A model generated the notes under the pieces. The model was given only the letters and a program-made list of their open reading frames with translations. It did not search any database and was not told the origin of the DNA. From positions 51,408 through 115,407 of the forward strand of contig DASUOH010000002.1 of assembly GCA_036276735.1 (NCBI GenBank): 64,000 bases of DNA. The letters run 5' to 3'. Position numbers and translations under genes: made by a program. Below, in pieces: positions 8,528 to 16,614 of this stretch (within the stretch, counting starts at the first letter, position 1; every line of letters begins with the position of its first letter). This DNA is from VRUE01 sp036276735. GTDB taxonomy: Bacteria > Actinomycetota > Thermoleophilia > Solirubrobacterales > 70-9.

Positions 8528-9265
8528 TCAGTTGCGGCGAGCCGCCGCGCGTGCCGACTCGGCTGCCGCGTCCTCGAGGCGGTCGTCGAGCGGCTCGAGG
8601 ACGGGGGCGGCGCCGTAACGGCGCTCCAGGGCCAGGCTGATGAGGCGGTCCGCCAGCCAGGCGTTCTTGGGCAGCAACGGGCCATGCAGGTAGGTGCCGA
8701 ACAGGTTGTCGCGGCGCACGCCCTCGAAGCCGTCCTTGCCGTTGTTGCCGAAGCCGCTCAGGACCCGTCCCAGCGGCTCCGTGCCCTCGCCGAGGTAGGT
8801 GCGGCCGCCGTGGTTCTCGAAGCCGGCGACGACACGCGGCCCGTCCCCGAGGTCGACCTCGATCGCGACGTTGCCGATCAGCCGCTCGCCGGGCTCGCGA
8901 ACCGTCTCCAGGTCGACCAGGCCGAGCCCGGGCAGGCGCTCGTCGTCGAGCCGGTAGCCGTGGCCGAGCAGCTGGTAGCCGCCGCAGACGGCGAGCATCG
9001 CCGCGCCGCCGTGGACCGCCGCCGCGATCCCGTCGCGCTTGCTCTCGACCATGTCGAGAGCGACGGCGCGCTGGTCGCGGTCCTGGCCGCCGCCGAGGTA
9101 GAGGAGGTCGTGGCCATCGGGGTCAACGGGCTCGCCGGGGCCGGCCGCCGCGTAGGAGAAGTCGATCCCACGCCACTCGCAGCGCCGCCGCAGGAAGACG
9201 ATGTTGCCGCGGTCGGCGTAGATGTTCATCTGTTCCGGATAGAGGGCGAGGAGGCGCAGCTCCAT
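8528..9265 (-). CDS. gatD: Lipid II isoglutaminyl synthase, glutaminase subunit GatD
   Basis: Class I glutamine amidotransferase of the cobyric-acid-synthase type. It releases ammonia from glutamine for MurT, which amidates D-Glu of lipid II to D-isoglutamine. The nucleophile is Cys94 in LAVCGGYQLLG and the catalytic His is in FGTYLHGPLLPKN. At 245 residues it is the standard GatD size, with an extra acidic/Ala tail. The gene directly abuts the upstream methyltransferase gene (stop 9266-9268, start 9265), so translation is probably coupled. The partner murT lies two genes upstream in the same operon. Confidence 0.9.
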   Translation of the reverse strand: MELRLLALYPEQMNIYADRGNIVFLRRRCEWRGIDFSYAAAGPGEPVDPDGHDLLYLGGGQDRDQRAVALDMVESKRDGIAAAVHGGAAMLAVCGGYQLLGHGYRLDDERLPGLGLVDLETVREPGERLIGNVAIEVDLGDGPRVVAGFENHGGRTYLGEGTEPLGRVLSGFGNNGKDGFEGVRRDNLFGTYLHGPLLPKNAWLADRLISLALERRYGAAPVLEPLDDRLEDAAAESARAAARRN

Positions 9266-10021
9266 TCAGGCCACCTCCCTTCTGAGCAGGACGACGGTCG
9301 AGCCGACGTGCTCGGCGGTGGCCGGGATCTCGCGGCGGCCCGCCGGACGCAGCCCCGCCGCTCGTGCCTCCCCTTCGACGGTGGTGCCGTCGATGCGATG
9401 CAGCCGCACCTCGTCAATCTGCTCGTCCAGCTCGCCGCTCGGCGAGACGGTCTGGCGCAGCCGGCGGACGACGATCGCGCCGTCGTCGAGCCCGCCTTCC
9501 AGCGGCAGGCTGGAGTAGATCCAGCCGTCGATCTCACGCGTGTCGGGGAGGGGAAGGGCGCGTTCGCCCTTTGTCGCGCTATCCGCGACAAAGGGCGAAC
9601 GGGCGGCGGGCGGCGGGTCGGCGACGATCGCCGCCGCCGCGAGGCCGCCGGGCCGCAGGTGGGAGGCGACGCAGCGCAGGCAGTCGGTCCGCTGCTCGGC
9701 GTCGAGAAGCTGAAGGAGCTGCATCGGTGCCAGCGCCAGGCTGAAGCGCGCGCCGAGCGCGAACGCGGCGGCGTCCCCGAGCTCGGCTTCGGCCGGCAGT
9801 CCCTCGGCGCGCTCCGCCAGCGCCGCGAGCAGCACCGCCTCGCGGTCGAGGCCGAGCACGGTGTGGCCACGACGGGCCAGGTGAAGCGCCACGCGCCCGG
9901 TCCCGCAGCCGAGGTCGAGCACCGGTCCGCCGGTCTCGTCGGCCAGCTCCTCCCAGAGCGGCAGGTCGGCGCCGTAGGCGCCGCACTCGACGTCGTGCCA
10001 GATCACCTCTGCCGCGCTCAT
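9266..10021 (-). CDS. Class I SAM-dependent methyltransferase inside the murT-gatD operon
   Basis: A 251-residue methyltransferase. The SAM-binding motif I is VLDLGCGTGRVALHLA (about residues 34-49), with the acidic motif II GLDREAVLL and a later ALAPMQLLQLL strand. The ATG at 10021 overlaps the murT TGA (ATGA) and the stop abuts gatD, so all three are translated as a unit. That placement suggests a role in envelope or lipid II metabolism, but the substrate is unknown. Residues 141-154 are encoded by a perfect 18-bp-arm palindrome (family C) and fall in a loop between the core and the C-terminal strands. Length and core are otherwise normal. Confidence 0.8.
   Translation of the reverse strand: MSAAEVIWHDVECGAYGADLPLWEELADETGGPVLDLGCGTGRVALHLARRGHTVLGLDREAVLLAALAERAEGLPAEAELGDAAAFALGARFSLALAPMQLLQLLDAEQRTDCLRCVASHLRPGGLAAAAIVADPPPAARSPFVADSATKGERALPLPDTREIDGWIYSSLPLEGGLDDGAIVVRRLRQTVSPSGELDEQIDEVRLHRIDGTTVEGEARAAGLRPAGRREIPATAEHVGSTVVLLRREVA
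9561..9601. repeat. Palindromic element, family C, copy 1 (inside a CDS)
   Basis: Two perfect 18-bp arms (9561-9578 and 9584-9601, starting CGTTCGCCCTTTG) surround a 5-nt loop. It lies in frame in the methyltransferase gene and encodes SPFVADSATKGE. Copy 2 in pgeF has the same CCTTTG...CAAAGG core, read in the same phase. Confidence 0.75.
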
Positions 10022-11406
10022 CGCCAAAAGTCCTCGGTCAGGCCGCGTGAGGAGAGCAGGCGGTGCAGCTCGAGCAGGGCGGTGTAGGTGGGGAGGGCGA
10101 AGAGGCGCCGCGGCGCCTCGGCGACCGCTTGGTCGAGCGAGGCGCCGATTCCCTCCTCGACGAGGATCGCCTCCTGGGGCCAGCCCGCGTACTTCAACCG
10201 CAGCGCCATCTCGGCGGCGCGCGTGCCGGCGCAGGTCACCCGCCGCACGGCGCCGGCGAGCAGCTCGAAGTCGGCGTCCCAGATCCAGGAGACGTCGCGG
10301 CCGTCGGCGATCCGGTCGTTGAGCGCGATCCAGAGGTCGAGGCCCCCATCGTCCTCCTCGAGGCGCAGGGTGCGCAGCACCTCGTTGGCGCCGGCCGGGT
10401 TCTTGATCAAGAGGATCGAAACGTCCACCCCGGCGACCGGTACCGTCTCGACCCGGCCGAAGGCGCCGCGCGCCTCGCTCAGCGCGGTGACCATCCGCGT
10501 CGGCTCGACGCCGAGCTGGAGGCCGGCGGCGATCGCGGCCAGTGCGTTGTAGACGTTGTAGAGGCCCGGGAGGGGTAGGTCGAGGTGCATCTCGCCGCGC
10601 GGCGTGCGGACCGTCGCCGTCGCGCCGCGCATGCCGCGCAGCTCGATGGCCGTCGCCGCAACGTCCGGCTTGGGACGCGCCGCCCCGCAGCTGGGGCATG
10701 AGTAGTGACCGAGGTGGCCGACGAAGGCGCGCTCGTAGGCGTAGGGCTGCCCGCAGCGGCGACAGTGCTTCGCGTCGAAGGCGTGCTGCAGCTCGGGCAG
10801 CGCCTGCGAAGCATCATCGATGCCGAAATAGACGACGCCCTCGCGGCGCCCGCCCTCACGGTCGCGGCCCAAATCGGCGACGAGCGGGTCGTCGGCATTG
10901 AGGACGAAGCGGCCGCGGCCGGTGCGGGCGGCGACGGTCTTCGCCCACTCGTCTGCCAGCTTCTCGATCTCCCCGTAGCGGTCGAGCTGGTCGCGAAAGA
11001 GGTTGGCGAGAACGATCAGGTCGGGGTCGAGCTGCTCCACCACCTTCGAGAGCCAGGCCTCGTCGACCTCGAAAAGGCCCTCCTCGCCGTCCTGCTCGAG
11101 CAGCGCCGTGGCGATCCCCCAGGTCATATTGGAGCCGGCGCGGTTATGGACCGGACGGCGCCCCTCGGCCGCGAGCAGCGCCGAGACCATCCCAGCGGTC
11201 GTCGTCTTGCCGTTGGTCGCGCTGATCAGCGTCACGCGACCCTCGAGCGGAGCGCCGAGGCGGGCGATCGCGTCGGGCGCCATTCGCAGCAGCAGCCGGC
11301 CGGGCAGCGTCGTGCCGCCACCGCGGCCACTTGCTCGACTCGCCGCTCCGGCGACCTTGGAGAGGAGCCGCTTGGCGCCGAAGAGGCCGCCGTTCGCTGC
11401 GCTCAC
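10018..11406 (-). CDS. murT: Lipid II isoglutaminyl synthase, ligase subunit MurT
   Basis: Mur-ligase-like ATP-dependent subunit that, with GatD, converts the alpha-carboxyl of D-Glu in lipid II to an amide. In 462 residues it shows the Mur P-loop ATNGKTTTAGM (about 63-73), the conserved FRDQLDRYGE block, a zinc-ribbon insertion CRRCG...CPSCG typical of MurT, and a C-terminal DUF1727 domain with NPAGANEVL and the catalytic-site Asp in WIWDADFE. The start ATG overlaps the stop of the lipid kinase gene and its stop overlaps the methyltransferase start (ATGA at both ends). The product acts at the cytoplasmic face of the membrane. Confidence 0.93.
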   Translation of the reverse strand: MSAANGGLFGAKRLLSKVAGAASRASGRGGGTTLPGRLLLRMAPDAIARLGAPLEGRVTLISATNGKTTTAGMVSALLAAEGRRPVHNRAGSNMTWGIATALLEQDGEEGLFEVDEAWLSKVVEQLDPDLIVLANLFRDQLDRYGEIEKLADEWAKTVAARTGRGRFVLNADDPLVADLGRDREGGRREGVVYFGIDDASQALPELQHAFDAKHCRRCGQPYAYERAFVGHLGHYSCPSCGAARPKPDVAATAIELRGMRGATATVRTPRGEMHLDLPLPGLYNVYNALAAIAAGLQLGVEPTRMVTALSEARGAFGRVETVPVAGVDVSILLIKNPAGANEVLRTLRLEEDDGGLDLWIALNDRIADGRDVSWIWDADFELLAGAVRRVTCAGTRAAEMALRLKYAGWPQEAILVEEGIGASLDQAVAEAPRRLFALPTYTALLELHRLLSSRGLTEDFWR

Positions 11407-12293
11407 TCGGCTTTCCGCGGCACCACGACGCCCAGCGCCCGCGGCAGTACCCGCAGGGTCGCGGGAAGGTCGGTGAGGTGCTCGCCGTCGGCGTAGACGG
11501 CAAACGGCCGGCTGGCGCTCAGCTCGAGCCGCGCGGTGCGGAAGACCCGGACCTCGTCCATCTCGACGTGCGCCCCGGAGAACACCTTGTGCAGGTTAGC
11601 CGCGTATTTGAGCTTGCTGTGCTCGACGATCGTCACCACGTCGAACTCGCCGTCGCGCAGGTCGGCGTCCGGAGCCAGCTTCATCCCGCCGCCGAAGGTG
11701 CTGTTGTTGGCCGCCGCGACCGAGTAGCCGGTCATGCGAATCTGCTCGTCGCCGACCTTGATCGTGAAGCGTGCCGGTTTCCAGGCGATCAGGGAACGGA
11801 ATCCGGCGTAGGCGTAGACGAGGTTGCCGCGCAGAACGCGGGTCTCGTTCGCGAGTCGGTTCGCTTCCGAGTCGAGGCCGACGCTGGCGATGCCGAGGAA
11901 GCGCTTGCCGTTGACCTCACCGACGTCGATCCGCTCGGTCCGGCCCTCGAGCAGCGTCGCAACCGCCGCGGTCGGCTCGGTAGGTATCCCCAGCGTCCGC
12001 GCCAGGTCGTTGCCGCGGCCGCCTGGGAGGATGCCGAGCGGCGTCTCGGAGCCGGCCAGGGCGCCGCCGACCGCGCCGATCAAGCCGTCGCCGCTGAGCA
12101 CGACCGGCACCTCGCCCGCCTCGGCGGCAAGCAGCGCCCGCTCGACCCCGTCCTCGAGGCCGTGGGTGCGGACAACGCGGAAGGGCACCCGCCGGGCGTC
12201 GAGCTCTGCCTCGATCTCAGGCAACAGCTTCAAAGCGCGACCGTGCGCCGCCGACGGGTTGACGAGCAGCGCTAGGGGCATTCCGTCGATCAT
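11403..12293 (-). CDS. Diacylglycerol kinase / YegS-type lipid kinase
   Basis: DAGK-catalytic-domain protein of 296 residues that likely phosphorylates a membrane lipid alcohol. Blocks seen are LLVNPSAAHGRA at the N terminus, the nucleotide loop VVLSGDGLIGAVGGAL (the usual GGDGT is SGDGL here), LGILPGGRGNDLARTLG, and the C-terminal DGEHL, with a middle beta-sandwich. First gene of the kinase-murT-methyltransferase-gatD set, overlapping murT by 4 bp. The link to murT suggests recycling of diacylglycerol or undecaprenol in the envelope pathway (inference). The altered GGDGT loop could affect activity. A second, more canonical family member lies at 18377-19204. Confidence 0.85.
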   Translation of the reverse strand: MIDGMPLALLVNPSAAHGRALKLLPEIEAELDARRVPFRVVRTHGLEDGVERALLAAEAGEVPVVLSGDGLIGAVGGALAGSETPLGILPGGRGNDLARTLGIPTEPTAAVATLLEGRTERIDVGEVNGKRFLGIASVGLDSEANRLANETRVLRGNLVYAYAGFRSLIAWKPARFTIKVGDEQIRMTGYSVAAANNSTFGGGMKLAPDADLRDGEFDVVTIVEHSKLKYAANLHKVFSGAHVEMDEVRVFRTARLELSASRPFAVYADGEHLTDLPATLRVLPRALGVVVPRKAE

Positions 12294-12324
12294 CGACTCG
12301 GCAGCCTATTTGCGGCGCGGCCGA

Positions 12325-12804
12325 TCAGGGCGACACGAAGCGGCCGATCCAGGCGACGCGCCCGATCAGCTCCTTGTGCAGGGTCGTCTCGAATCCGGCC
12401 ATCGCGAGTCGCCAGTGGGTCCAGGGCAGCAGAAACCGCCGGCTTCCCGTCCGCGGCGGCTCGACGTAGAGCAGGTGACCGCCGTGCCGCAGCACCCGTG
12501 CTACCTCTCCGACCCGAAGCGAGCCGCCATTGCACACCACCAGGTCGAAGAGGCCGTCGGGGTAGGGGAGGGCGCGAGAGCCACCCTGCTTGAAGGCGAT
12601 CCTCCCCTCCGGATCGAGCCCGACCCGCGCCACCGCGGCGCGCACAGCGGCCTCGGAGGGATCGACGCCGCGGACCCGCGCCGATGGGAACTCGCGAGCG
12701 AGGAAGAGCACCGCGTCGCCCTCGCCGCAGCCGATCTCGAGCGCGCGCTCGGGCGGCTCGGGGAGGGCGAGAACCGCAGCGGCCAGGGTTTTCAACTGGT
12801 CCAT
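12325..12804 (-). CDS. Small class I SAM-dependent methyltransferase
   Basis: A 159-residue methyltransferase. Motif I is ALEIGCGEGDAVLFLA (residues 21-36), motif II VRGVDPSE, and the motif IV strand is LFDLVVCNGGSLR, followed by the LRHGGHLLYVEPP post-motif typical of methyltransferase-11 types. It is short: the fold ends soon after the last strand. It lies 31 bp upstream of the lipid kinase operon on the same strand and may be its first gene. It is divergent from the cyclophilin gene, 19 bp away. Substrate unknown. Confidence 0.8.
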   Translation of the reverse strand: MDQLKTLAAAVLALPEPPERALEIGCGEGDAVLFLAREFPSARVRGVDPSEAAVRAAVARVGLDPEGRIAFKQGGSRALPYPDGLFDLVVCNGGSLRVGEVARVLRHGGHLLYVEPPRTGSRRFLLPWTHWRLAMAGFETTLHKELIGRVAWIGRFVSP

Positions 12805-12823
12805 CGATTAGGCTTGCCCGCGC

Positions 12824-13528
12824 ATGGAGGGGTCTGAACGCCGAATGAGCGATTCCGAGCGCCGCAAGTGGATCATTCTCGCCGTCTTCGCCACCCTGGC
12901 GGCGGTGATCGTGGCTGCGATCCTGATCAGCCGCGGTGGCGATGATGAGGACGATTCCAGTGCGACGGCGACGAGCGCCAACGGCTGCCAGCAGGTCGAG
13001 GCGCCCCAGCCGAAGACCGTCAGCTTCGATGCGGCCGAGAAAGTCCTCAAAGCGGGCGAGGAAGCGACCGCCGTCGTCGAGACGAGCTGCGGGGCGTTCG
13101 AGATCGCGCTCGACACCGGTCGGGCGCCGAAGACGGCCAACTCCTTTGCCTTTCTCGCCGAAGAAGGCCTTTACGATGACGTCACGTTCCACAGGATCGT
13201 TCCCGGCTTCGTGATCCAGAGCGGCGATCCGGAAGGGACCGGCTCGGGTGGGCCGGGCTACAGCGTCGACGAGAAACCGCCGGCGAACCTCGCCTACACG
13301 AAAGGCATCGTCGCGATGGCCAAGAGCGGCGCCGAGCCGCCCGGGCGATCGGGGAGCCAGTTCTTCGTCGTTATCGGCGCCGACGCGGGCCTGCCGCCAG
13401 AATACGCGCTGGTCGGCAAGATCAGCGAGGGCATGGATGTGGTGGAACGGATCGGCAAGCTCGGAACCCCGGCCGAGAAACCGAAACAGACGGTCCTGAT
13501 CGAAAAAGTCTCGATCGAGCGCGGCTAG
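12824..13528 (+). CDS. Membrane-anchored cyclophilin-type peptidyl-prolyl isomerase
   Basis: A 234-residue protein. Residues 17-37 are one transmembrane anchor (IILAVFATLAAVIVAAILIS), then an acidic/Ser linker and a cyclophilin domain from about residue 75. The domain shows FHRIVPGFVIQSGDP with the catalytic Arg, GIVAMAK, GSQFFVVIG and ALVGKISEGMDVV. The fold catalyses cis-trans isomerisation of X-Pro bonds; the anchor places it outside the membrane, where it would help exported proteins fold. Start ATG 12824 follows TAGGCT (12809-12814) by 9 nt with no good ribosome-binding site; ATG 12845 is an alternative. Confidence 0.92.
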   Translation: MEGSERRMSDSERRKWIILAVFATLAAVIVAAILISRGGDDEDDSSATATSANGCQQVEAPQPKTVSFDAAEKVLKAGEEATAVVETSCGAFEIALDTGRAPKTANSFAFLAEEGLYDDVTFHRIVPGFVIQSGDPEGTGSGGPGYSVDEKPPANLAYTKGIVAMAKSGAEPPGRSGSQFFVVIGADAGLPPEYALVGKISEGMDVVERIGKLGTPAEKPKQTVLIEKVSIERG

Positions 13529-13539
13529 CTCCGCCGCAG

Positions 13540-14415
13540 TTAGCTCGGCGCGAAGAACTTGCGGGCGCGCGCCGCGACCAGGTCCGGCCGCTCGTCGGCG
13601 ATGAAGTGGCCGCAGTCGCGGACCAGCTCGACCTCCATGTCGTCGGCGTGCTCCTCGTAGCCGTCGAGCAGCTCGGGTCTCAGAATCGCATCCTCGACGC
13701 CGAAGAGGAGCAGGGTCGGGACGGTAAGGCGCCGATCGGCGTAGCGACCGCGCAGCAGGGAAGGGACCTCGCGCAGCTGGAAGGACCGGTACATCTGCAC
13801 GCCTGCTCGCGCCCGGGCGGGTTCGCCGAGGTTGTCGGCGAAGGCCCGCACCGTCGGCTCGTCCCAGACGCCTTTGACCGTAGAGCCGGAACGGAAGATG
13901 CCGGGGATGAAGCCGGTGCGCCGCTGCAGTTGATAGCCGACCAGCGGCGCCATGATCACCAGCTGGTAGGTGAAGCGCCAGGCGTAGGGGATGACGGCGG
14001 GCACGCCGCCGATCCAGGGATGGAGGATGTTGAGCGCCAGGAAGCGCTCGAAGCGATGCGGCGCCTTGAGGCAGAGCAGGAACCCGATCCAGCCGCCCCA
14101 GTCGTGTCCGACCAGCTTGACCCGCTCGATGCCGAGCGCGTCGAGGATCGCGAGTACGTCGTCGGCGAGGTTCTCCTTCTCGTAGCCGTTCGGGGGCGCG
14201 TCTGACCAGCCAAAGCCACGCAGATCGATCGCCAGCACCCGGTGGCGGTCCGCCAGCGCCGGCATCAGGAAGCGCCACTCGTACCAGTGCTGCGGCCAGC
14301 CGTGCAGGCAGAGGACGACGTCATCGCCCTCGCCGGCTTCGGCGACGTGGAAGTCGAGCCCGCGCACCCGAACCTGGCGGTGGCGGACGCCGTCGACTTG
14401 GGGCATCCTGCTCAT
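13540..14415 (-). CDS. Alpha/beta hydrolase, epoxide hydrolase/haloalkane dehalogenase type
   Basis: A 291-residue alpha/beta hydrolase. The oxyanion motif LCLHGWPQHWYEWR near residue 35, the nucleophile Asp in LVGHDWGGWIG, the acid Asp in LFGVEDAIL and the base His in VRDCGHFIADE form the catalytic set. The Asp nucleophile and HGWP motif are those of epoxide hydrolases and haloalkane dehalogenases rather than esterases. A cap domain with an amphipathic segment (about 130-200) lies between. No signal peptide, so cytoplasmic. Divergent from the peroxiredoxin gene. Substrate unknown. Confidence 0.87.
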   Translation of the reverse strand: MSRMPQVDGVRHRQVRVRGLDFHVAEAGEGDDVVLCLHGWPQHWYEWRFLMPALADRHRVLAIDLRGFGWSDAPPNGYEKENLADDVLAILDALGIERVKLVGHDWGGWIGFLLCLKAPHRFERFLALNILHPWIGGVPAVIPYAWRFTYQLVIMAPLVGYQLQRRTGFIPGIFRSGSTVKGVWDEPTVRAFADNLGEPARARAGVQMYRSFQLREVPSLLRGRYADRRLTVPTLLLFGVEDAILRPELLDGYEEHADDMEVELVRDCGHFIADERPDLVAARARKFFAPS

Positions 14416-14463
14416 CTAGGACAACCTAGCGGCGCCCGCCCCCATGATCGTTACCCTGCCGGC

Positions 14464-14964
14464 ATGGCAAAGGTCGACGTGGGGGATGTGGCGCCGGACT
14501 TCGAGCTGCCGGGCAGCGGCGGCAGGACCTACCGGCTCTCAGAGCACCGCGGCGGCAACATCGTCCTTGCCTTCTACCCGGGCGACGCGACGACGGTCTG
14601 CACCAAGCAGTTCTGCTCCTACCGCGACAAGGCCGACCGGCTCGACCGGCTCGACGCCGTCGTCTGGGGAATCTCGCCCCAGTCGGTCGATTCCCACGAG
14701 CACTGGATCGAAGCGCAGGAACTCAACGTGCCGTTGCTGGCCGACGAGGACCTGGCCGTGGCGCGGAACTACGGCGTCACCGGCTGGGTCGGGCCGCTCG
14801 CCAAGCTGACCGGCCTGGGAGAGGCGGGACCCGGCGGTCGCTACGTGATGCGCTCGGTCTTCGTGGTGGACGGCGAGGGCGTCGTCCGCTACAGGCACGT
14901 CTCGCGAACCGGTGCCAAGTTCCAGACGGTGAGCGACCTGGAAGCGGCGCTCGCGACCGTCTGA
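14464..14964 (+). CDS. Thioredoxin-dependent peroxiredoxin (AhpC/TSA, BCP-like)
   Basis: A 166-residue peroxiredoxin that reduces peroxides using a reactive Cys recycled by thioredoxin. The peroxidatic Cys46 lies in YPGDATTVCTKQFC, and Cys51 five residues later is the likely resolving Cys, as in atypical 2-Cys BCP/Prx-Q enzymes. The N-terminal APDFELPGSGG and the later NYGVTGW block agree. The start ATG is 6 nt after TACCCT (14452-14457), giving a leaderless transcript. The stop overlaps the start of the next hydrolase (TGATG), so the two are co-translated. Confidence 0.93.
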   Translation: MAKVDVGDVAPDFELPGSGGRTYRLSEHRGGNIVLAFYPGDATTVCTKQFCSYRDKADRLDRLDAVVWGISPQSVDSHEHWIEAQELNVPLLADEDLAVARNYGVTGWVGPLAKLTGLGEAGPGGRYVMRSVFVVDGEGVVRYRHVSRTGAKFQTVSDLEAALATV

Positions 14965-15809
14965 TGCCGGCTGAGCCGCGGCCCTTCGAGGTCGGCGAGG
15001 CGCCGGTCATCCGCGGGGAGACGGCGGGCGAGGGTAGCCCGATCGTCGTCTGTCACGGGATCACGGCCACCCGCCGCTACGTCGTCCACGGCTCGCGGGC
15101 GCTGGAGCGAGCCGGGCACCGGCTCGTCTCCTACGACGCCCGCGGCCACGGCGAGTCGGATCCGGCGCCGCGCGGCCAGGGCTATGGCTACAAGGACCTC
15201 GTCGACGACCTCGAGGCAGTGGTCGAGGCCGAGGTGGGGGAGGGACGCTTCGTGCTTGTCGGTCACTCGATGGGGGCGCACACGGCGGTGGCTTACGCGC
15301 TGCGGCGGCCGGAGCGGCTTGCCGGCCTGGTTGTGGTTGGCCCGGCCTACCCAGGCGAGATCCCCGAGGAGGCCCTCGGCTATTGGGACGGTCTGGCGGC
15401 GGCCTTGGAGGCAGGCGGCGTCGACGGATTCGTCGCCTACATCGGTAGCGAGCAGGGCATCGAGCCGAGCTGGCGTGACACGGTGCTCCGCTTCACGCGC
15501 GAGCGGATGCTCCAGCACCGGCACCTCGGCGCGCTTGTCGTGGCGCTGCGCGAAATCCCGCGATCGCGACCGTTCGGCGGCTTGGAAGAGCTGACGGCAA
15601 TCGACGTACCGGCGCTGGTCGTCGCCAGTCACGACGGACCCGACCCAGGGCATCCGCGCGCCGTCGCCGAGGCCTACGCCGAGGCGATGCCGGCAGCGCT
15701 CCTGACCGGCGAGTCGGAGGGCGAGTCGCCGCTCGCCTGGCAGGGCGGCAAGCTCTCGCGTGAGATCGCCGCCTTCTGCGCCGAGCAGCCAGTGGCGGCG
15801 CGCCGTTAG
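14964..15809 (+). CDS. Alpha/beta hydrolase with Ser nucleophile
   Basis: A 281-residue alpha/beta hydrolase. Oxyanion block VVCHGITATRRY, then SYDARGHGESDPAP, and the nucleophile elbow VLVGHSMGAHTAV (Ser about residue 100). The acid is probably in VVASHDGPDPGHP; the usual C-terminal His is not certain in the text I can read. It resembles carboxylesterases and 3-oxoadipate enol-lactonases, but the substrate is unknown. The ATG shares bases with the peroxiredoxin stop, so expression is coupled. Confidence 0.83.
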   Translation: MPAEPRPFEVGEAPVIRGETAGEGSPIVVCHGITATRRYVVHGSRALERAGHRLVSYDARGHGESDPAPRGQGYGYKDLVDDLEAVVEAEVGEGRFVLVGHSMGAHTAVAYALRRPERLAGLVVVGPAYPGEIPEEALGYWDGLAAALEAGGVDGFVAYIGSEQGIEPSWRDTVLRFTRERMLQHRHLGALVVALREIPRSRPFGGLEELTAIDVPALVVASHDGPDPGHPRAVAEAYAEAMPAALLTGESEGESPLAWQGGKLSREIAAFCAEQPVAARR

Positions 15810-15820
15810 CCTTGGCGGCG

Positions 15821-16156
15821 ATGGAGGACATCGGCCCCGCGATCCACTACGCCGCCGTCCGGCCAGGCACGCCGGTCTACAGCGCCGACGGAGTCGAGGT
15901 CGGCCGGGTCGAGGCGATGCTCGACAACTACAGCGAGCACATCTTCGACGGCGTCGTCTTCCGCGACCGCGCGGGCAAGCTGCGCTTCGCCGACGCGCCG
16001 GAGGTCGACCGGACGGCTGAGCGCGGCGTCGTGTTGAAGATCGAGGCCGACCGCGCCCAGCGGCTCGGTCCACCCGAGGAGGGCGCACCGAAGTTCAAGC
16101 CCAACCGGGGCGGCCGGCTTAGCCGCCTCTTCGGCGGCGGCTGGAAACGGCAGTGA
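15821..16156 (+). CDS. PRC-barrel-like small protein
   Basis: A 111-residue cytoplasmic protein with the short beta-barrel pattern GTPVYSADGVEVGRVEAML...FDGVVFRDRAGKLRFADA seen in PRC-barrel/DUF2171 proteins. It ends in a basic tail (RGGRLSRLFGGGWKRQ) that may contact membrane or nucleic acid. The start is ATG 15821, 8 nt after TAGCCT (15807-15812); a TTG at 15812 is less likely. It overlaps the VKOR gene start by 4 bp (GTGA) and so heads the oxidative-folding cluster. Its role there is unknown. Confidence 0.7.
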   Translation: MEDIGPAIHYAAVRPGTPVYSADGVEVGRVEAMLDNYSEHIFDGVVFRDRAGKLRFADAPEVDRTAERGVVLKIEADRAQRLGPPEEGAPKFKPNRGGRLSRLFGGGWKRQ

Positions 16157-16614
16157 GCACCGCGGCACGGAGGCAGTCGTCGGCGCGGGTGCCGGCGGAG
16201 GGATCCCTGCGGCGCGCCGGGACCTTCCTTGCCGCCTTTGGAGTGGGCGTGGCCGCCTACATAGCGATCGCCGAGGCTGACGGCGGCGCGCCGGCTTGCC
16301 TCGCTGGTGGAGGCGGCTGCGAGAAGATCGCCGCCAGCTCGCACTCGGAGCTGCTCGGCGTCAGTGTCGCTGTGATCGGCATCGCCGGTTACGCGCTGCT
16401 GCTCGCGACGGCGTTGCTGCGCGGCGACGCGGCGCGGATGGGTGGGTTCCTGCTCGGCCTGATCGGGCTCGGCTACAGCGTCTACCTGACCTACCTGGAG
16501 CTCTTCGTGATCGAGGCGGTCTGTCAGTGGTGCCTGGTCAGCGCGGTGCTGATGACGGCCCTGTTCGCGGTCAACGCGCTGCGGATGGTCACCTACGTCG
16601 GCAGGCCGGCGTGA
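16153..16614 (+). CDS. Vitamin K epoxide reductase family protein (VKOR)
   Basis: A 153-residue, four-helix membrane protein that passes electrons from periplasmic-side thioredoxin-fold partners to quinone, driving disulfide formation. The loop Cys pair is Cys49 and Cys56 (PACLAGGGGCEKI) with the conserved Ser after it; the quinone-proximal CXXC is Cys124-Gln-Trp-Cys127. In actinobacteria VKOR takes the place of DsbB. GTG start and stop overlap the neighbours by 4 bp (GTGA at both ends). The following gene encodes the matching DsbA-like partner. Confidence 0.92.
   Translation: MSTAARRQSSARVPAEGSLRRAGTFLAAFGVGVAAYIAIAEADGGAPACLAGGGGCEKIAASSHSELLGVSVAVIGIAGYALLLATALLRGDAARMGGFLLGLIGLGYSVYLTYLELFVIEAVCQWCLVSAVLMTALFAVNALRMVTYVGRPA

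Noticed and set aside
9266..10699. Methyltransferase frame extending to 477 codons
   Set aside because: The upstream part is a murT shadow rich in Arg/Ala/Pro. The ATG at 10021 overlapping the murT stop begins the real protein.
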